A stretch of 21,670 nt of DNA from JAKSUT01 sp045616505 (GCA_045616505.1 JAZLGV010000009.1:1-21670), one strand, 5' to 3'; positions 1 to 8,310 are shown, counted from the first letter of the stretch. The notes: a model not told the origin generated them from the sequence alone. Numbers and translations are program-made.

Positions 1-1704
1 AATATAGTAGCAATAATTATTATGGTAATAACAATTATTATTACTAATAAATTTTGGCTTCTGTATGAGCCTTTAATACTTAGTTTTGATATAAAAGGCA
101 AAGGGGTTGTTTTTTTTGAAACTCAAATTAATAAAAAGTATGATGACGAATTCAAGAAAATAGAATTTGAAAAAAATGCTTTAAATTTAGATGATACATC
201 TTATATCGAATTTCATATCGATAAAATTAAAACCCCAAAACGAATAAGAATAATTTTATCGCCTTTTGTTTTTGGTCAAACTATATCTATTAGTAATATT
301 CAATTAAAAAATAAAAAATTTGCATTAGATAATTTGGATAAATTTAAGGTTGTTGGTGCAAATTCAAATGTTCAAGATGGTAAATTAAATCTTATTCCTC
401 AAGAACCTGTTATATCTATAACATCTCCAGAAATATTCAATTTGAATTATTCTGTGAATTTTAATTTTGGAATATTTGTTATCATATTGATATTGTCATA
501 TTTGTTGGGGTATATATTATCTGTTTTCATCGCTGATTTTAAATCGATACAAGGAAAATCACGTATAAAAATAATGTTTTTAATATTGTTTTTTATTATG
601 TTGTTTATTCCAATGTCACATATAAATAATAGTGTTGTTTCTCAAAAAGAGAACAGAACTTTAGCTAGGTGGCAACCTCTTATAAATTATAATAAAGAAA
701 TTAATTTTAATTTTGGTAATGATTTTAATAAATGGTTTCAAGATAGATTTAATTTCAGAGAAACGTTATATAGTATTTATCATTTTATAAAATACAAAAC
801 ATCTTCAAAATATTATAATCCTACGGGTAATACTTGGATTAATATGGAAAATAATTGGTTTATAAATATAAAATATTGCCGTTATGAAATGTTTACTCAA
901 GAGCAATTACAAGAAATGTCAAGCAATCTTCAATTGTTACAAGAATTTTGCAAGGCTAATAATATAAAACCATATATATTAATTCCGCCATATAAGGGTG
1001 AATTTTGTACTAAATTAGCTGCTCCTACTTTATTTGACAAATCTATGTATAGTAGAACAATGCAGGCTATTGAATATTTGAAGAAACATAATGATGTTGA
1101 GATAATTTATCCTTATGAAGAAGTAAAAGGTTTGTTTGAAAAATCTCCAAGCAGAGCTTATTTTAAATCTGATCATCATTGGACAGATGAAGCAGCATAT
1201 TTAGGTTATGTCAAATTGATGAAACAAGTAAAACAAGATTTTCCAAGTGTTCATATTACAGGAGAAAATGAATATAACTTTATTTATTCTAAATACGTTA
1301 GAGTTGAACCTGCTATGAATAAGTTCTTTATTGGAATTACAGCAAAAGAAGCGAATATTAAAGATGAAAGATTTTTAGATTCGCAGTATAAATATTACAT
1401 ACATAAGAATAATGAAAATATGAAATTTCATTATTTAATAGAAAAAGATAAAGATATAAGCAAGTATTTTTATCAAAATAATATCAAAGCACCTAAAATG
1501 TATATGTATGGAGATTCTTCTGAGTTAAACTTATTACCAAGTATTGTCAATAGTTTTTCTGATTCACAAATATTATTTACATCTATAATCGGTAAGAATA
1601 TACTAAAACTATTTGAACAAGATATTATCGATAATGATACAAATGTGTTAATCATTTGTGTTTTTGATATAGACAGATTAGCGAATTTATATAAAGAGAA
1701 ATAA
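1..1704 (+). CDS. AlgX/AlgJ-like SGNH (DHHW) O-acetyltransferase component, 5' partial
   Basis: This is probably the periplasmic or extracytoplasmic half of a polysaccharide O-acetylation machine, which attaches acetyl groups to an exported glycan. The reading frame is open to the left edge and a membrane helix is already under way before the first in-window ATG (22), so the true start probably lies outside. Counting from that ATG, there is an N-terminal hydrophobic segment (about 1-15), a beta-rich ectodomain (about 20-130), two more membrane helices (about 150-171 and 183-198), then the SGNH-like domain. Its signatures are SDHHWTDEA (DHHW at 384-387) and YGDSS (497-500). The order, Asp-His motif before Ser, is that of AlgX/AlgJ. 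A six-base gap to the MBOAT gene indicates an operon and supports the role. The glycan substrate is unknown. The ectodomain between helices is unusual for AlgX, so exact orthology is not claimed. Confidence 0.8.
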   Translation, partial: NIVAIIIMVITIIITNKFWLLYEPLILSFDIKGKGVVFFETQINKKYDDEFKKIEFEKNALNLDDTSYIEFHIDKIKTPKRIRIILSPFVFGQTISISNIQLKNKKFALDNLDKFKVVGANSNVQDGKLNLIPQEPVISITSPEIFNLNYSVNFNFGIFVIILILSYLLGYILSVFIADFKSIQGKSRIKIMFLILFFIMLFIPMSHINNSVVSQKENRTLARWQPLINYNKEINFNFGNDFNKWFQDRFNFRETLYSIYHFIKYKTSSKYYNPTGNTWINMENNWFINIKYCRYEMFTQEQLQEMSSNLQLLQEFCKANNIKPYILIPPYKGEFCTKLAAPTLFDKSMYSRTMQAIEYLKKHNDVEIIYPYEEVKGLFEKSPSRAYFKSDHHWTDEAAYLGYVKLMKQVKQDFPSVHITGENEYNFIYSKYVRVEPAMNKFFIGITAKEANIKDERFLDSQYKYYIHKNNENMKFHYLIEKDKDISKYFYQNNIKAPKMYMYGDSSELNLLPSIVNSFSDSQILFTSIIGKNILKLFEQDIIDNDTNVLIICVFDIDRLANLYKEK

Positions 1705-1709
1705 TACCA

Positions 1710-3158
1710 ATGCTATTTTCATCAATGACATTTATATATGTATTTTTACCAATCGTTCTTTTGTTATATTTGATAACGAAGAAAGAACTACATAACTTAA
1801 TCTTGCTTTTGGCAAGTATTGTTTTCTATGCTTGGGGTGAACCTAAATATTTGATAATTATGTTATTAACAATATTGGTAAATTATATTTGGGCAATAGC
1901 AATAGAGAAGTTTAATTATAAAAAATTATTGTTTATTTTTACTATATTAGTAAATTTGGGAATTCTTATATATTTTAAGTATTTTAATTTTTTGATAATA
2001 ACTTGTAATAATATTTTCCATTCTAATATTTCTGTTCTTGATGTCATTATGCCAATAGGGATATCTTTTTATATCTTCCATGCGATGTCTTATGTTATAG
2101 ATGTGTTTAGAGGTGAGGTAAAAGCTCAAAAAAACATTTATAAAATAGCTTTGTACATTGCTTTATTTCCTCAATTAATAGCTGGGCCTATTGTAAAATA
2201 TCACGACATTGTAGAGCAAATAGAAAATAGGGATGAAAATTTTGAAAAAGTATATCTTGGTGTGCAAAGGTTTATTATAGGTTTATCAAAGAAAGTCCTT
2301 ATTGCTAATACTTTGGGTGCAATTGCAGATAAAATATTTGTTCAAGACCCTTATACTATTCCTCATTCTATTGCTTGGTTAGGTTCTGTTGCTTATACAT
2401 TGCAATTATATTTTGATTTTAGCGGATATTCAGATATGGCAATTGGTTTAGGCTTGATATTCGGCTTTAAATTTATGGAAAACTTTAATTATCCATTTAT
2501 TTCAAAATCTGTTACTGAGTATTGGAGAAGATGGCATATTTCTTTATCATCGTGGTTTAGAGATTATTTGTTTTATCCAATAACAAGAAGTTATTCAACT
2601 TCTGTTTGGTTCAGTAAATTAAATGATAAAATGGGTCGTAAAAAAGCTTCTATAATCCTTTCTTTTATATCTTTAATGATTACATGGGGTTTAGTTGGTT
2701 TCTGGCATGGTGCAGAGTGGACATTTTTGATATATGGACTTTATAACGGATTCTTTTTATTTATTGAAGTTGTTACAAAATGGAATAAAGATGGAAAGAC
2801 TCCGTTGGTTAGAGGAATACAACATTTATATACTATTTTAGTTGCGTTGTTTGGCTTAGTTATTTTTAGGGCAGATAATATGAACTATGCGTGGAATTAT
2901 TTGTTGAATATGTTTGGCTTTTTGTCTGTTCGACCTGAGGATTTCTTGTTTAAGTTCTCATATTATATTGGCAATATGGAAATAATAACCTTTATTGTTG
3001 CAATATTATGTTGCATACCTGTATTTAAGAATATGCTAGATATTAAAAATAAATGGGCTTTGGTTGGAAAAGATATTTGGTTATTAATATTGTTTTTCTT
3101 ATCAACGATTACAATAGCTTCAAATACGTATAATCCTTTTATTTATTTCCGTTTTTAA
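1710..3158 (+). CDS. MBOAT-family O-acyltransferase (AlgI-like)
   Basis: A multi-pass membrane acyltransferase that carries acetyl groups across the membrane for transfer to a surface polysaccharide, working with the preceding SGNH protein. The 482-residue length matches AlgI/PatA-type MBOAT proteins. Conserved blocks are visible: YWRRWHISLSSWFRDYLFYP (271-290) and GFWHGAEWTF, with the invariant histidine at 333. Hydrophobic helices run from the N-terminus (residues about 4-25) to the C-terminus. The start lies six bases after the upstream stop, so translation is probably coupled. The pair is convergent with the GT8/MFS/methyltransferase operon. Membership of the family is clear; the acceptor glycan (capsule, exopolysaccharide or peptidoglycan) cannot be told. 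Confidence 0.92.
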   Translation: MLFSSMTFIYVFLPIVLLLYLITKKELHNLILLLASIVFYAWGEPKYLIIMLLTILVNYIWAIAIEKFNYKKLLFIFTILVNLGILIYFKYFNFLIITCNNIFHSNISVLDVIMPIGISFYIFHAMSYVIDVFRGEVKAQKNIYKIALYIALFPQLIAGPIVKYHDIVEQIENRDENFEKVYLGVQRFIIGLSKKVLIANTLGAIADKIFVQDPYTIPHSIAWLGSVAYTLQLYFDFSGYSDMAIGLGLIFGFKFMENFNYPFISKSVTEYWRRWHISLSSWFRDYLFYPITRSYSTSVWFSKLNDKMGRKKASIILSFISLMITWGLVGFWHGAEWTFLIYGLYNGFFLFIEVVTKWNKDGKTPLVRGIQHLYTILVALFGLVIFRADNMNYAWNYLLNMFGFLSVRPEDFLFKFSYYIGNMEIITFIVAILCCIPVFKNMLDIKNKWALVGKDIWLLILFFLSTITIASNTYNPFIYFRF

Positions 3159-3183
3159 ACGTATAGATAATTTAAATACGATG

Positions 3184-3205
3184 GATAGTTTTGGTAAAAA
3201 CTATC
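3184..3205. terminator. Perfect 9-bp hairpin between convergent operons, no U-tract
   Basis: GATAGTTTT and AAAACTATC pair perfectly around the loop GGTA. The hairpin sits 26 bases after the MBOAT stop and covers the TAG stop codon of the minus-strand methyltransferase gene. Neither strand has a T-run after the stem, so it is not a textbook intrinsic terminator. It may be a bidirectional 3'-end stabilising structure. No better terminator is visible between these two convergent operons. Confidence 0.35.
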
Positions 3206-3926
3206 GGGCATCATATTGATATTTTTCAAACATTTTTTCTACTTCTTTTTTATTGATATTTTTTTTCTTTGTTAATAGCACCATTGTACCTGTATTTTTT
3301 TTGATTTCTAAAAATTTCAATATTTCATGATAATATGGTCTGTTTGTAAAATCGTGCCACAATATTAATACATCATCTTTTGTGTTTAATATTGTTTGTA
3401 ATGCGCAGGCTGTTCTGAATCTTCCATCTATTAATACGACATCATAATCTCTTGGAAAATCTTTAAAAACTTTTTTACTATAATCAATGAAAGAAGCATC
3501 TTTTTCTTTGTTTATAGGATATCCGCCTTCTGTGGTTTTTCCAATGTTTGCGTGATAAAGTATTAGGCGTTTGTTTTCATTATTTCTTATTAATCGCCAC
3601 TTTCTCATATAGTCAAGCCATTCTGGGTCGGATTCAACTGAAACAATATTTGCATTTGAATATAAAAGTGAAGTATAAGTAGAACCGCCTGAACCAAATT
3701 CTAAATAGTTTTTTGCATTTTGTAAGGCATCGGTTAAAATTTTAAGTTCGTCTTCGCCAATCCATATTGTATATTTGTTAGGCTTAAGAGATAATTGGTC
3801 AATGAATAGTTCGGCTTTGTTGCGACCTTTATCTTGATATTTGCTTTTTTCAAAAGTGTATATTGATAAAAATATTGAGATACAAATTAAAACTATTATA
3901 AAAATTAAATTGCGTATGTTATTCAT
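3201..3926 (-). CDS. Membrane-anchored class I SAM-dependent methyltransferase
   Basis: A predicted Rossmann-fold methyltransferase with one N-terminal signal anchor (residues about 7-24). Motif I is visible as YLEFGSGGST (74-83), followed by VESD (97-100) as the acidic ribose-binding end of strand beta-2, then VVLIDGRFR (163-171) and WHDF (190-193). The start codon overlaps the MFS gene end by eight bases, and the gene closes a three-gene minus-strand operon with a GT8 glycosyltransferase and an MFS transporter. From this context a role in methylating or otherwise modifying a surface glycan is a reasonable inference, but the acceptor is unknown. The anchor is odd because SAM is cytoplasmic; the catalytic domain presumably stays on the cytoplasmic face. 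The family has many uncharacterised bacterial members. Confidence 0.7.
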   Translation of the reverse strand: MNNIRNLIFIIVLICISIFLSIYTFEKSKYQDKGRNKAELFIDQLSLKPNKYTIWIGEDELKILTDALQNAKNYLEFGSGGSTYTSLLYSNANIVSVESDPEWLDYMRKWRLIRNNENKRLILYHANIGKTTEGGYPINKEKDASFIDYSKKVFKDFPRDYDVVLIDGRFRTACALQTILNTKDDVLILWHDFTNRPYYHEILKFLEIKKNTGTMVLLTKKKNINKKEVEKMFEKYQYDAR

Positions 3927-5124
3927 AAATTTTTTCCTTAATGTTATTTGTTTTGATTTTATCTAAAATTAGTTTTGAAAAAGAAAACATAATCAAGAAG
4001 AATATCAAAGATATTTTTATAGAATTGTTATTTGATATGATTCCTAATATTGCAACAAACATTCCTGAAAATAAACTTGCAAGCATACTGTAGATTGATG
4101 ATATTGTTGCACGTTTATTTGATTCTATTAAATCGTGAATTCTTACAAGGTTTCCTATATTAAATGCAATTTGAATACCGATTGTAATACAAATAAAAAT
4201 AAGTGTTGCAATACATAAGTAATTTTCTTTCATATTCATAATGTATATTAAAATTAAGAAGTTTAGAATGTATAATATCCAAACAAATTGACCAATTTTT
4301 AAAATAGGCATTTTTTGTAATATTTTTTCTGCATATTTTGCGCCTAAAGCTCTTAGTACGTGGTTTATAAAATAAATCAAACCGAAAAGATATACAGGTA
4401 TAGCAAAATGTTTCATTATTGGTTGGAAATTCCATATAAATACGCTTGTTATTCCGGTTAATATAGCTCCAAAGAGCATATATAAATTCAATTTTGAATT
4501 TTTTGCCGTATCTTTCATAATATTAAAGATATTTGTAAAATGTTTGTTAAAAGTAAGATGTTGTTTGCTTGACGGTATTTGTGGCAAAAAGATTAAAATG
4601 AATACCGCTAAAGAATTAAAGAATAATTCTAAACATAAAAGCGCATTAAAATTGAAGAATTTATATAATAATGCACCTACTAAACAACTTTCTCCAGATG
4701 CAAGTGACATATAAAAATTAAAATTTCCATATTTATTTAACATTAAATTTTTTGCATTATTTATTTTTAAATAATCGTATATGTAACCGTCAGAAACTCC
4801 TCTGTAAAAAGCTTTTGATAAACCATATAGGATTTCTCCCATAAGTATTGTGTAGTAATTCGGAATGAAAATCCAAAGTAAAATTCTGATTATAAATAAA
4901 AGATAAGAAAAAATTAAAACGTGTTTTTTTGAAAAAATATCGCCAATATATCCAGCAGGTATTTCTACTAACAAGCCTGTAAAATAAAATACACTTTGAA
5001 ATAATAAAAAATCTGATAAAGTTAAACCGTGTGAAAGATAAAATAAATAAGAAATAGCAACAATATATCTTTGTTGTTGACAAAAAACTGCAAAATTTAT
5101 TTTACGTAGGGTTTTATCAATCAT
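3919..5124 (-). CDS. Major facilitator superfamily transporter
   Basis: A 401-residue protein consisting almost entirely of hydrophobic helices with short loops, consistent with 12 membrane spans. The first half shows the MFS loop 2-3 pattern EIPAGYIGDIFSKKH (about residues 53-67), a variant of the G-x-x-x-D-R-x-G-R-R motif. The second half starts after a polar central loop near residues 185-210. It lies between a GT8 glycosyltransferase (three-base gap upstream) and a methyltransferase (eight-base overlap downstream), so all three are probably co-transcribed. Substrate is not predictable. The setting allows a sugar, a glycan precursor or a drug-type efflux substrate. It is not a Wzx flippase by its motif pattern. 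Confidence 0.8.
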   Translation of the reverse strand: MIDKTLRKINFAVFCQQQRYIVAISYLFYLSHGLTLSDFLLFQSVFYFTGLLVEIPAGYIGDIFSKKHVLIFSYLLFIIRILLWIFIPNYYTILMGEILYGLSKAFYRGVSDGYIYDYLKINNAKNLMLNKYGNFNFYMSLASGESCLVGALLYKFFNFNALLCLELFFNSLAVFILIFLPQIPSSKQHLTFNKHFTNIFNIMKDTAKNSKLNLYMLFGAILTGITSVFIWNFQPIMKHFAIPVYLFGLIYFINHVLRALGAKYAEKILQKMPILKIGQFVWILYILNFLILIYIMNMKENYLCIATLIFICITIGIQIAFNIGNLVRIHDLIESNKRATISSIYSMLASLFSGMFVAILGIISNNNSIKISLIFFLIMFSFSKLILDKIKTNNIKEKIYE

Positions 5125-5127
5125 TTG

Positions 5128-6051
5128 CTACTTTCTTTTAAAAAAATCTATCCAGAAATCAAGTGGTGCATAGCTATACCAAATTCGGTCGGCTTTTCGT
5201 CTAAAATCGATTTGTCTCCAAGGTTTATGGTTTGAATATCCGCAATAATGGATTATAGCTACTGCTTTTTGAAAATCTTTTTTATGTTTATAAGGATATA
5301 CATCTTTGTCATCATCATATTCTGTTGCAAAAGTGTTATATATTAGTGGTAAAAAAAGAACTTTACCGTTCATAACATTGTTAAAAACATCTTGAGTGAC
5401 AAATCTATTATTTGTGTTTTTTCTTTTAAAATCTATTAATTGAGCTCCTATATTATCTTGTCTCATTTTTTTTAGATTTAAAAGCATAACTCCATTGTTA
5501 AAATATTTTTGGTTTCTATTATCACTCCAAGTGCTTTCCCAATCATTTACTGCGCCTACATAATTATTAGCCAAATCCGTATTATATAAATCTGACAAAT
5601 CTTTAAGCACAACGGTATCTGCATCTAAATATATTATTTTATCTATGTCTTGTAATAAGTGATGGAAAAAGAATTTTGCAAGATCAGCTTGACAACCTAC
5701 TGGTTTATAAGCGGTTGGTCGTTCTAAATCTTTGTATAGATTATGAGAAATATTAATAAGATTTATGTGTAACCTTTTTTTGTTTTCGCTTAAAATCTTT
5801 TTCGAATTTTTTTCTGATAAATCAACGCCTACAACAAAAACTTCTATTTGTGTGTTGTTGTTTTTGTTTTTAAATAATGATTTTATGGATGTTCTAAGAT
5901 AGGTAACGTAATTGTCATCACTTATGTATACAACTTTTATTGGGGGTAGAACTTGTGATGAATGGTTTTTGTTTTTGAATATGATGCAAATAGTTGTTAA
6001 AAGGCATAATAATATAAAAAATATTAAAATTATTTTAATTTTATTTGTCAT
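5128..6051 (-). CDS. Family 8 glycosyltransferase (GT8), membrane-anchored
   Basis: A retaining glycosyltransferase of the LgtC/RfaI/RfaJ type that would add a hexose from a UDP-sugar to a surface glycan. A single N-terminal hydrophobic anchor (residues about 6-25) precedes the GT-A domain. Visible signatures are the metal-binding DxD motif in IIYLDADTVV (D143, D145), FNNGVMLLNL (184-193), TQD (219-221) and the C-terminal HYCGYSNHKPW (268-278), the H-x-x-G-x-x-K-P-W block of GT8. The ATG is preceded by a purine-rich AAAGGGA site, supporting this start. It is the first gene of the GT8-MFS-methyltransferase operon. The N-terminal anchor is less usual in cytoplasmic GT8 enzymes of lipopolysaccharide synthesis. 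Confidence 0.88.
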   Translation of the reverse strand: MTNKIKIILIFFILLCLLTTICIIFKNKNHSSQVLPPIKVVYISDDNYVTYLRTSIKSLFKNKNNNTQIEVFVVGVDLSEKNSKKILSENKKRLHINLINISHNLYKDLERPTAYKPVGCQADLAKFFFHHLLQDIDKIIYLDADTVVLKDLSDLYNTDLANNYVGAVNDWESTWSDNRNQKYFNNGVMLLNLKKMRQDNIGAQLIDFKRKNTNNRFVTQDVFNNVMNGKVLFLPLIYNTFATEYDDDKDVYPYKHKKDFQKAVAIIHYCGYSNHKPWRQIDFRRKADRIWYSYAPLDFWIDFFKRK

Positions 6052-6095
6052 ATTATCCCTTTTAAATATGATGTCATTTGTCCAAGATTACGTTA

Positions 6096-6101
6096 ATTAT
6101 A
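6096..6101 (-). promoter_or_regulatory. Candidate -10 box for the GT8 operon
   Basis: On the minus strand a perfect TATAAT lies about 45 bases upstream of the GT8 start codon, which would give a 5' leader of roughly 40 bases. No convincing -35 box is found 16-18 bases further upstream, and TATAAT-like words are common in DNA this AT-rich. Confidence 0.3.
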
Positions 6102-6195
6102 ATACAAAATAAAAATTTACGAAATGGTTGAGAGTAACTTAACAGAGAAAATCTGAATATTGAAGATGTTTTTGTGTGTTTTAAATAATTAGTAG

Positions 6196-6231
6196 AAAAA
6201 ATAAAAAAGCCACAAGCTATTGCTTATGGCT
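6196..6231 (-). terminator. Rho-independent terminator of tRNA-Gly
   Basis: Read on the minus strand, AGCCATAAGC pairs with GCTTGTGGCT across an AATA loop (ten pairs, one G-U), followed directly by T5-A-T6. It begins seven bases after the encoded CCA of tRNA-Gly, so the tRNA is the only gene it can serve. It also insulates the GT8 operon further along the same strand. Confidence 0.9.
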
Positions 6232-6237
6232 TCTTTA

Positions 6238-6313
6238 TGGAGCGGAAGACGAGACTCGAACTCGCAACAGCTTGCTTGGAAGGCAAGTACTCTAGCCATT
6301 GAGTTACTTCCGC
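6238..6313 (-). tRNA. tRNA-Gly(UCC), CCA encoded
   Basis: The minus strand folds as a full cloverleaf. The acceptor stem is GCGGAAG/CTTCCGC, the D-stem ACTC/GAGT, the anticodon stem CTTGC/GCAAG around the loop CTTCCAA (anticodon UCC), and the T-arm carries GTTCGAG in GCGAGTTCGAGTCTCGT. The discriminator base is U, as in bacterial tRNA-Gly, and the CCA tail is encoded at 6240-6238. A strong terminator follows, and the tRNA appears to be transcribed alone. A TATAAG ten bases upstream of the mature 5' end is a plausible -10 box. Confidence 0.97.
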
Positions 6314-6618
6314 ATGAAGTTCTCTTATACAGAAATTTTAAAATAAAAATATTTAAAAATCAAATATTTATAATATTTCATTATAAATTAATACTTTTTA
6401 ACTAGATAAAATGTTTAAATTTAACTCTCTGGAATGGTGAAATTTGTGGTTTTTAATTTTATTATGTATGTGTAGTTGAATAATATGCGTTATTGTCGTT
6501 TTTAATATTATTTGACTATTAAAAAAAGTTCTCTAAGCGATTGATGATATTTGACCTTCGTAAGAAGGTTTTTTTTTGCGATTTTTAATTGTTACATTTT
6601 TGTAATGTTTTTAAAAAT
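6314..6618. other. AT-rich intergenic stretch without a recognisable protein gene
   Basis: Between tRNA-Gly and the 48-bp promoter element there is no coding signal on either strand. The right part holds an intrinsic terminator (6554-6577) in plus orientation that has no plus-strand gene in front of it. The left end should contain the tRNA promoter. The rest is low-complexity AT with no ribosome-binding site in front of a usable ORF. Confidence 0.6.
6554..6577 (+). terminator. Orphan intrinsic terminator
   Basis: ACCTTC and GAAGGT form a six-pair stem around a GTAA tetraloop, followed by eight T residues. It has the sequence form of a genuine rho-independent terminator, but no plus-strand gene lies between the GT8 operon start and this point. 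It may end a small non-coding RNA, or shield the downstream 48-bp promoter element from upstream transcription. Confidence 0.75.
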
Positions 6619-6666
6619 AAAAAGGCAATTTTTTTATAACAAAATACTTTATATAAATGTAAGGTT
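6619..6666 (+). promoter_or_regulatory. 48-bp promoter-like element, copy 1
   Basis: A 48-base block identical to 8384-8431. It begins with AAAAAGGCAATTTTTTT and ends with TTTATATAAATGTAAGGTT. The TATATAAA core is a good -10 candidate, while GGCAA is too far away (about 20 bases) for a normal sigma-70 -35 box, so GGCAATTTTT may be an activator site or the -35 of an alternative sigma factor. It ends 30 bases before the start codon of the glycine-zipper gene. Confidence 0.7.
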
Positions 6667-6696
6667 GGTTATAAATTTAATTATTGGGGTTTAAAA

Positions 6697-7611
6697 ATGG
6701 TTTATAGTTATAATGGCAATGTAAATTTTGGTAATAACTATACTACAACAGCAACAGTTGCTCAAAGATCTTGGGAACAAGTAATAGCTAAAGAAGCGGG
6801 TGAAGTTTCAAAAACTTCTGACAGTGTTTTCTCTGGTGTTCTTGGTGCAGCAGTTTTTGAAGGTGCTTTTAAATCTTATTCTTACATAAAAAATGCTAAA
6901 GCCGCAGAAGAAGGCATAAAATTCGGTCAAATTTTGAAAAATGCAAAAGGCGAAATTTGTGATAATTTTGGCACAATTAAAGATGTTTACGGTAATGGCA
7001 AATGGAAAAACTTTGATACATTCAAAGGTTCATGGAAAAATGCTTGGGAAAAAACAAGCGCAAATGCAGCTGAAAATGTTGCATCAGGTAGTCAATCAAA
7101 ATTTGTAAAATGGATAAGTGGAACAAAACTAGGACAAAAAGTTACTTCAATGGTAGAAAAATGTCCAAAAACTTTAGGTAAATTCGCAAAATATGCTAAA
7201 GGTTCAGGCGTTGGCATTATGATGTCTATTGATGGAGCAGTTGAATTAGTTACAAATGTAGTTCCAACATTCCAACAATTAGGTACTAAATCAGGTATAA
7301 AACAAATATTTAAATCAGGTACAAAAGTTGCTGCATCAGCTGGTGGTTGGGTAGCAGGTACTGCAGCAGCAACTGCATTAGGAACAGCTATTTGTCCAGG
7401 TATCGGTACAGTTGCAGGTGCAATCGTAGGTGTTATCGGTGGTATGTTAGGTTCAAATGTTGCCTCTAAATTAGTTACAAAGATTTTTGGTAAATCTGAA
7501 TTAGAAAAAGCAGCTGACAAACAACAATTACAAGCACCAAGAGTTGCAAATCAACAAGTATATCAACAAATGTACCAACAAGTACCTCAAACATATTCTT
7601 ATATGGCATAG
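6697..7611 (+). CDS. Glycine-zipper membrane-active protein of unknown function
   Basis: Not a family I recognise. The 304-residue product has no signal peptide. It starts with a Tyr/Asn-rich segment (MVYSYNGNVNFGNN), continues as a mixed Lys/Ala region, and contains a Gly/Ala-rich hydrophobic stretch at about 206-262 with G-x-x-x-G spacing (for example AGAIVGVIGGMLGS), typical of glycine-zipper segments that insert into or oligomerise in membranes. The C-terminus (276-304) is Gln/Tyr-rich with QQVYQQMYQQ. Similar zippers occur in polymorphic toxins, in pore formers and in structural envelope proteins, so function is open. It has its own promoter element (6619-6666) and terminator (7689-7717), so it is monocistronic. 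A GGGG stretch about seven bases before ATG is the only ribosome-binding signal. Confidence 0.75.
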   Translation: MVYSYNGNVNFGNNYTTTATVAQRSWEQVIAKEAGEVSKTSDSVFSGVLGAAVFEGAFKSYSYIKNAKAAEEGIKFGQILKNAKGEICDNFGTIKDVYGNGKWKNFDTFKGSWKNAWEKTSANAAENVASGSQSKFVKWISGTKLGQKVTSMVEKCPKTLGKFAKYAKGSGVGIMMSIDGAVELVTNVVPTFQQLGTKSGIKQIFKSGTKVAASAGGWVAGTAAATALGTAICPGIGTVAGAIVGVIGGMLGSNVASKLVTKIFGKSELEKAADKQQLQAPRVANQQVYQQMYQQVPQTYSYMA

Positions 7612-7688
7612 TTTAAAAAGAATAAAAAATAAATTTAATTATAATAATCTTATATTTTAACCTTATAAAAATAACCAACTTTAAATTC

Positions 7689-7717
7689 AGGAGTTTTATT
7701 ATTAAAACTCCTTTTTT
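7689..7717 (+). terminator. Intrinsic terminator after the glycine-zipper gene
   Basis: AGGAGTTTTA pairs with TAAAACTCCT around a short TTAT loop, followed by a T-run to 7717. It lies about 80 bases after the stop of the glycine-zipper gene and before the EF-hand gene, so the two are separate transcripts unless read-through occurs. Confidence 0.85.
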
Positions 7718-7788
7718 ATTTTTAAAGTTTATAGAGGATAAATAATTTTTTAAAATAGTTTAAACTCAAATTGGAGAAAGGAGGTTTT

Positions 7789-8310
7789 ATGGTTTCAAGC
7801 ATAAACGGTTATGATAATGATGATATGCTTCAGTTGATGTTGAATAATATTCAACCAAAAATTGATAAAGCTGATACTGATGGTATAAAAGGCTTATCTG
7901 CCGAAGAATTAGCTTCAATAGATGCAAAAGATGATAGTTTCTTAAAAACTTTAAAAGAGCAATTTGGCAAGATTGATTCAGATTCAAACGGACAAATTAC
8001 AACCGAAGAAATAAAAGAGTCATTATCTGTTCAAAAACAAGAACAAATGGGACCACCAGCAGGTATGCAAATTCAAACATCAGATGGTGATGAACAAGAA
8101 TTTGTAAGTTCTTTGCTAAATTCTATAAAAACAAGGCACATGCAAAGCGGTAAAAATTCATTCATGCAAACATTAGAAAATAACGGTGTTATGGATAATT
8201 TAAAAAATGCTGCAGGTGATATGGCAAGCTCATTTGTAAATAAATTGATTAGCAATTATAAAAATGGTGGATTATCTACTGTAGCCTCAACAGTTGCAAA
8301 TCTTCTTTAA
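7789..8310 (+). CDS. Small EF-hand calcium-binding protein
   Basis: A 173-residue protein with a paired EF-hand. The second loop, DSDSNGQITTEE (63-74), has acidic or oxygen ligands at positions 1, 3, 5, 9 and 12 and Gly at 6. The first loop, DTDGIKGLSAEE (29-40), keeps D1, D3, S9 and E12 but lacks the usual residues at positions 5 and 6, so it may bind weakly. The C-terminal half (about 105-173) is predicted helical and ends in small hydrophobic residues. No signal peptide is present. The ATG at 7789 is chosen because AAAGGAGG stands four bases in front of it; an in-frame TTG at 7771 would place that site inside the gene. A terminator follows at once. The partner is unknown; it sits between the glycine-zipper and Cys-His hydrolase genes. 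Confidence 0.82.
   Translation: MVSSINGYDNDDMLQLMLNNIQPKIDKADTDGIKGLSAEELASIDAKDDSFLKTLKEQFGKIDSDSNGQITTEEIKESLSVQKQEQMGPPAGMQIQTSDGDEQEFVSSLLNSIKTRHMQSGKNSFMQTLENNGVMDNLKNAAGDMASSFVNKLISNYKNGGLSTVASTVANLL

Noticed and set aside
6220..6405. Plus-strand open frame across the tRNA-Gly region
   Set aside because: It overlaps the tRNA and its terminator, has no ribosome-binding site and no coding character.
6624..6660. Sigma-54 promoter reading of GGCAA
   Set aside because: The -12 GC dinucleotide of a sigma-54 site is missing at the required ten-base spacing in all three copies.
7092..7520. Long minus-strand open frame opposite the glycine-zipper gene
   Set aside because: Its Pro/Ala/Thr-rich translation is the expected mirror of Gly/Ala/Val codons on the plus strand; it has no ribosome-binding site.
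7771..7788. In-frame TTG as an upstream start of the EF-hand gene
   Set aside because: The strong AAAGGAGG site would lie inside the gene, and it is well placed for the ATG at 7789.
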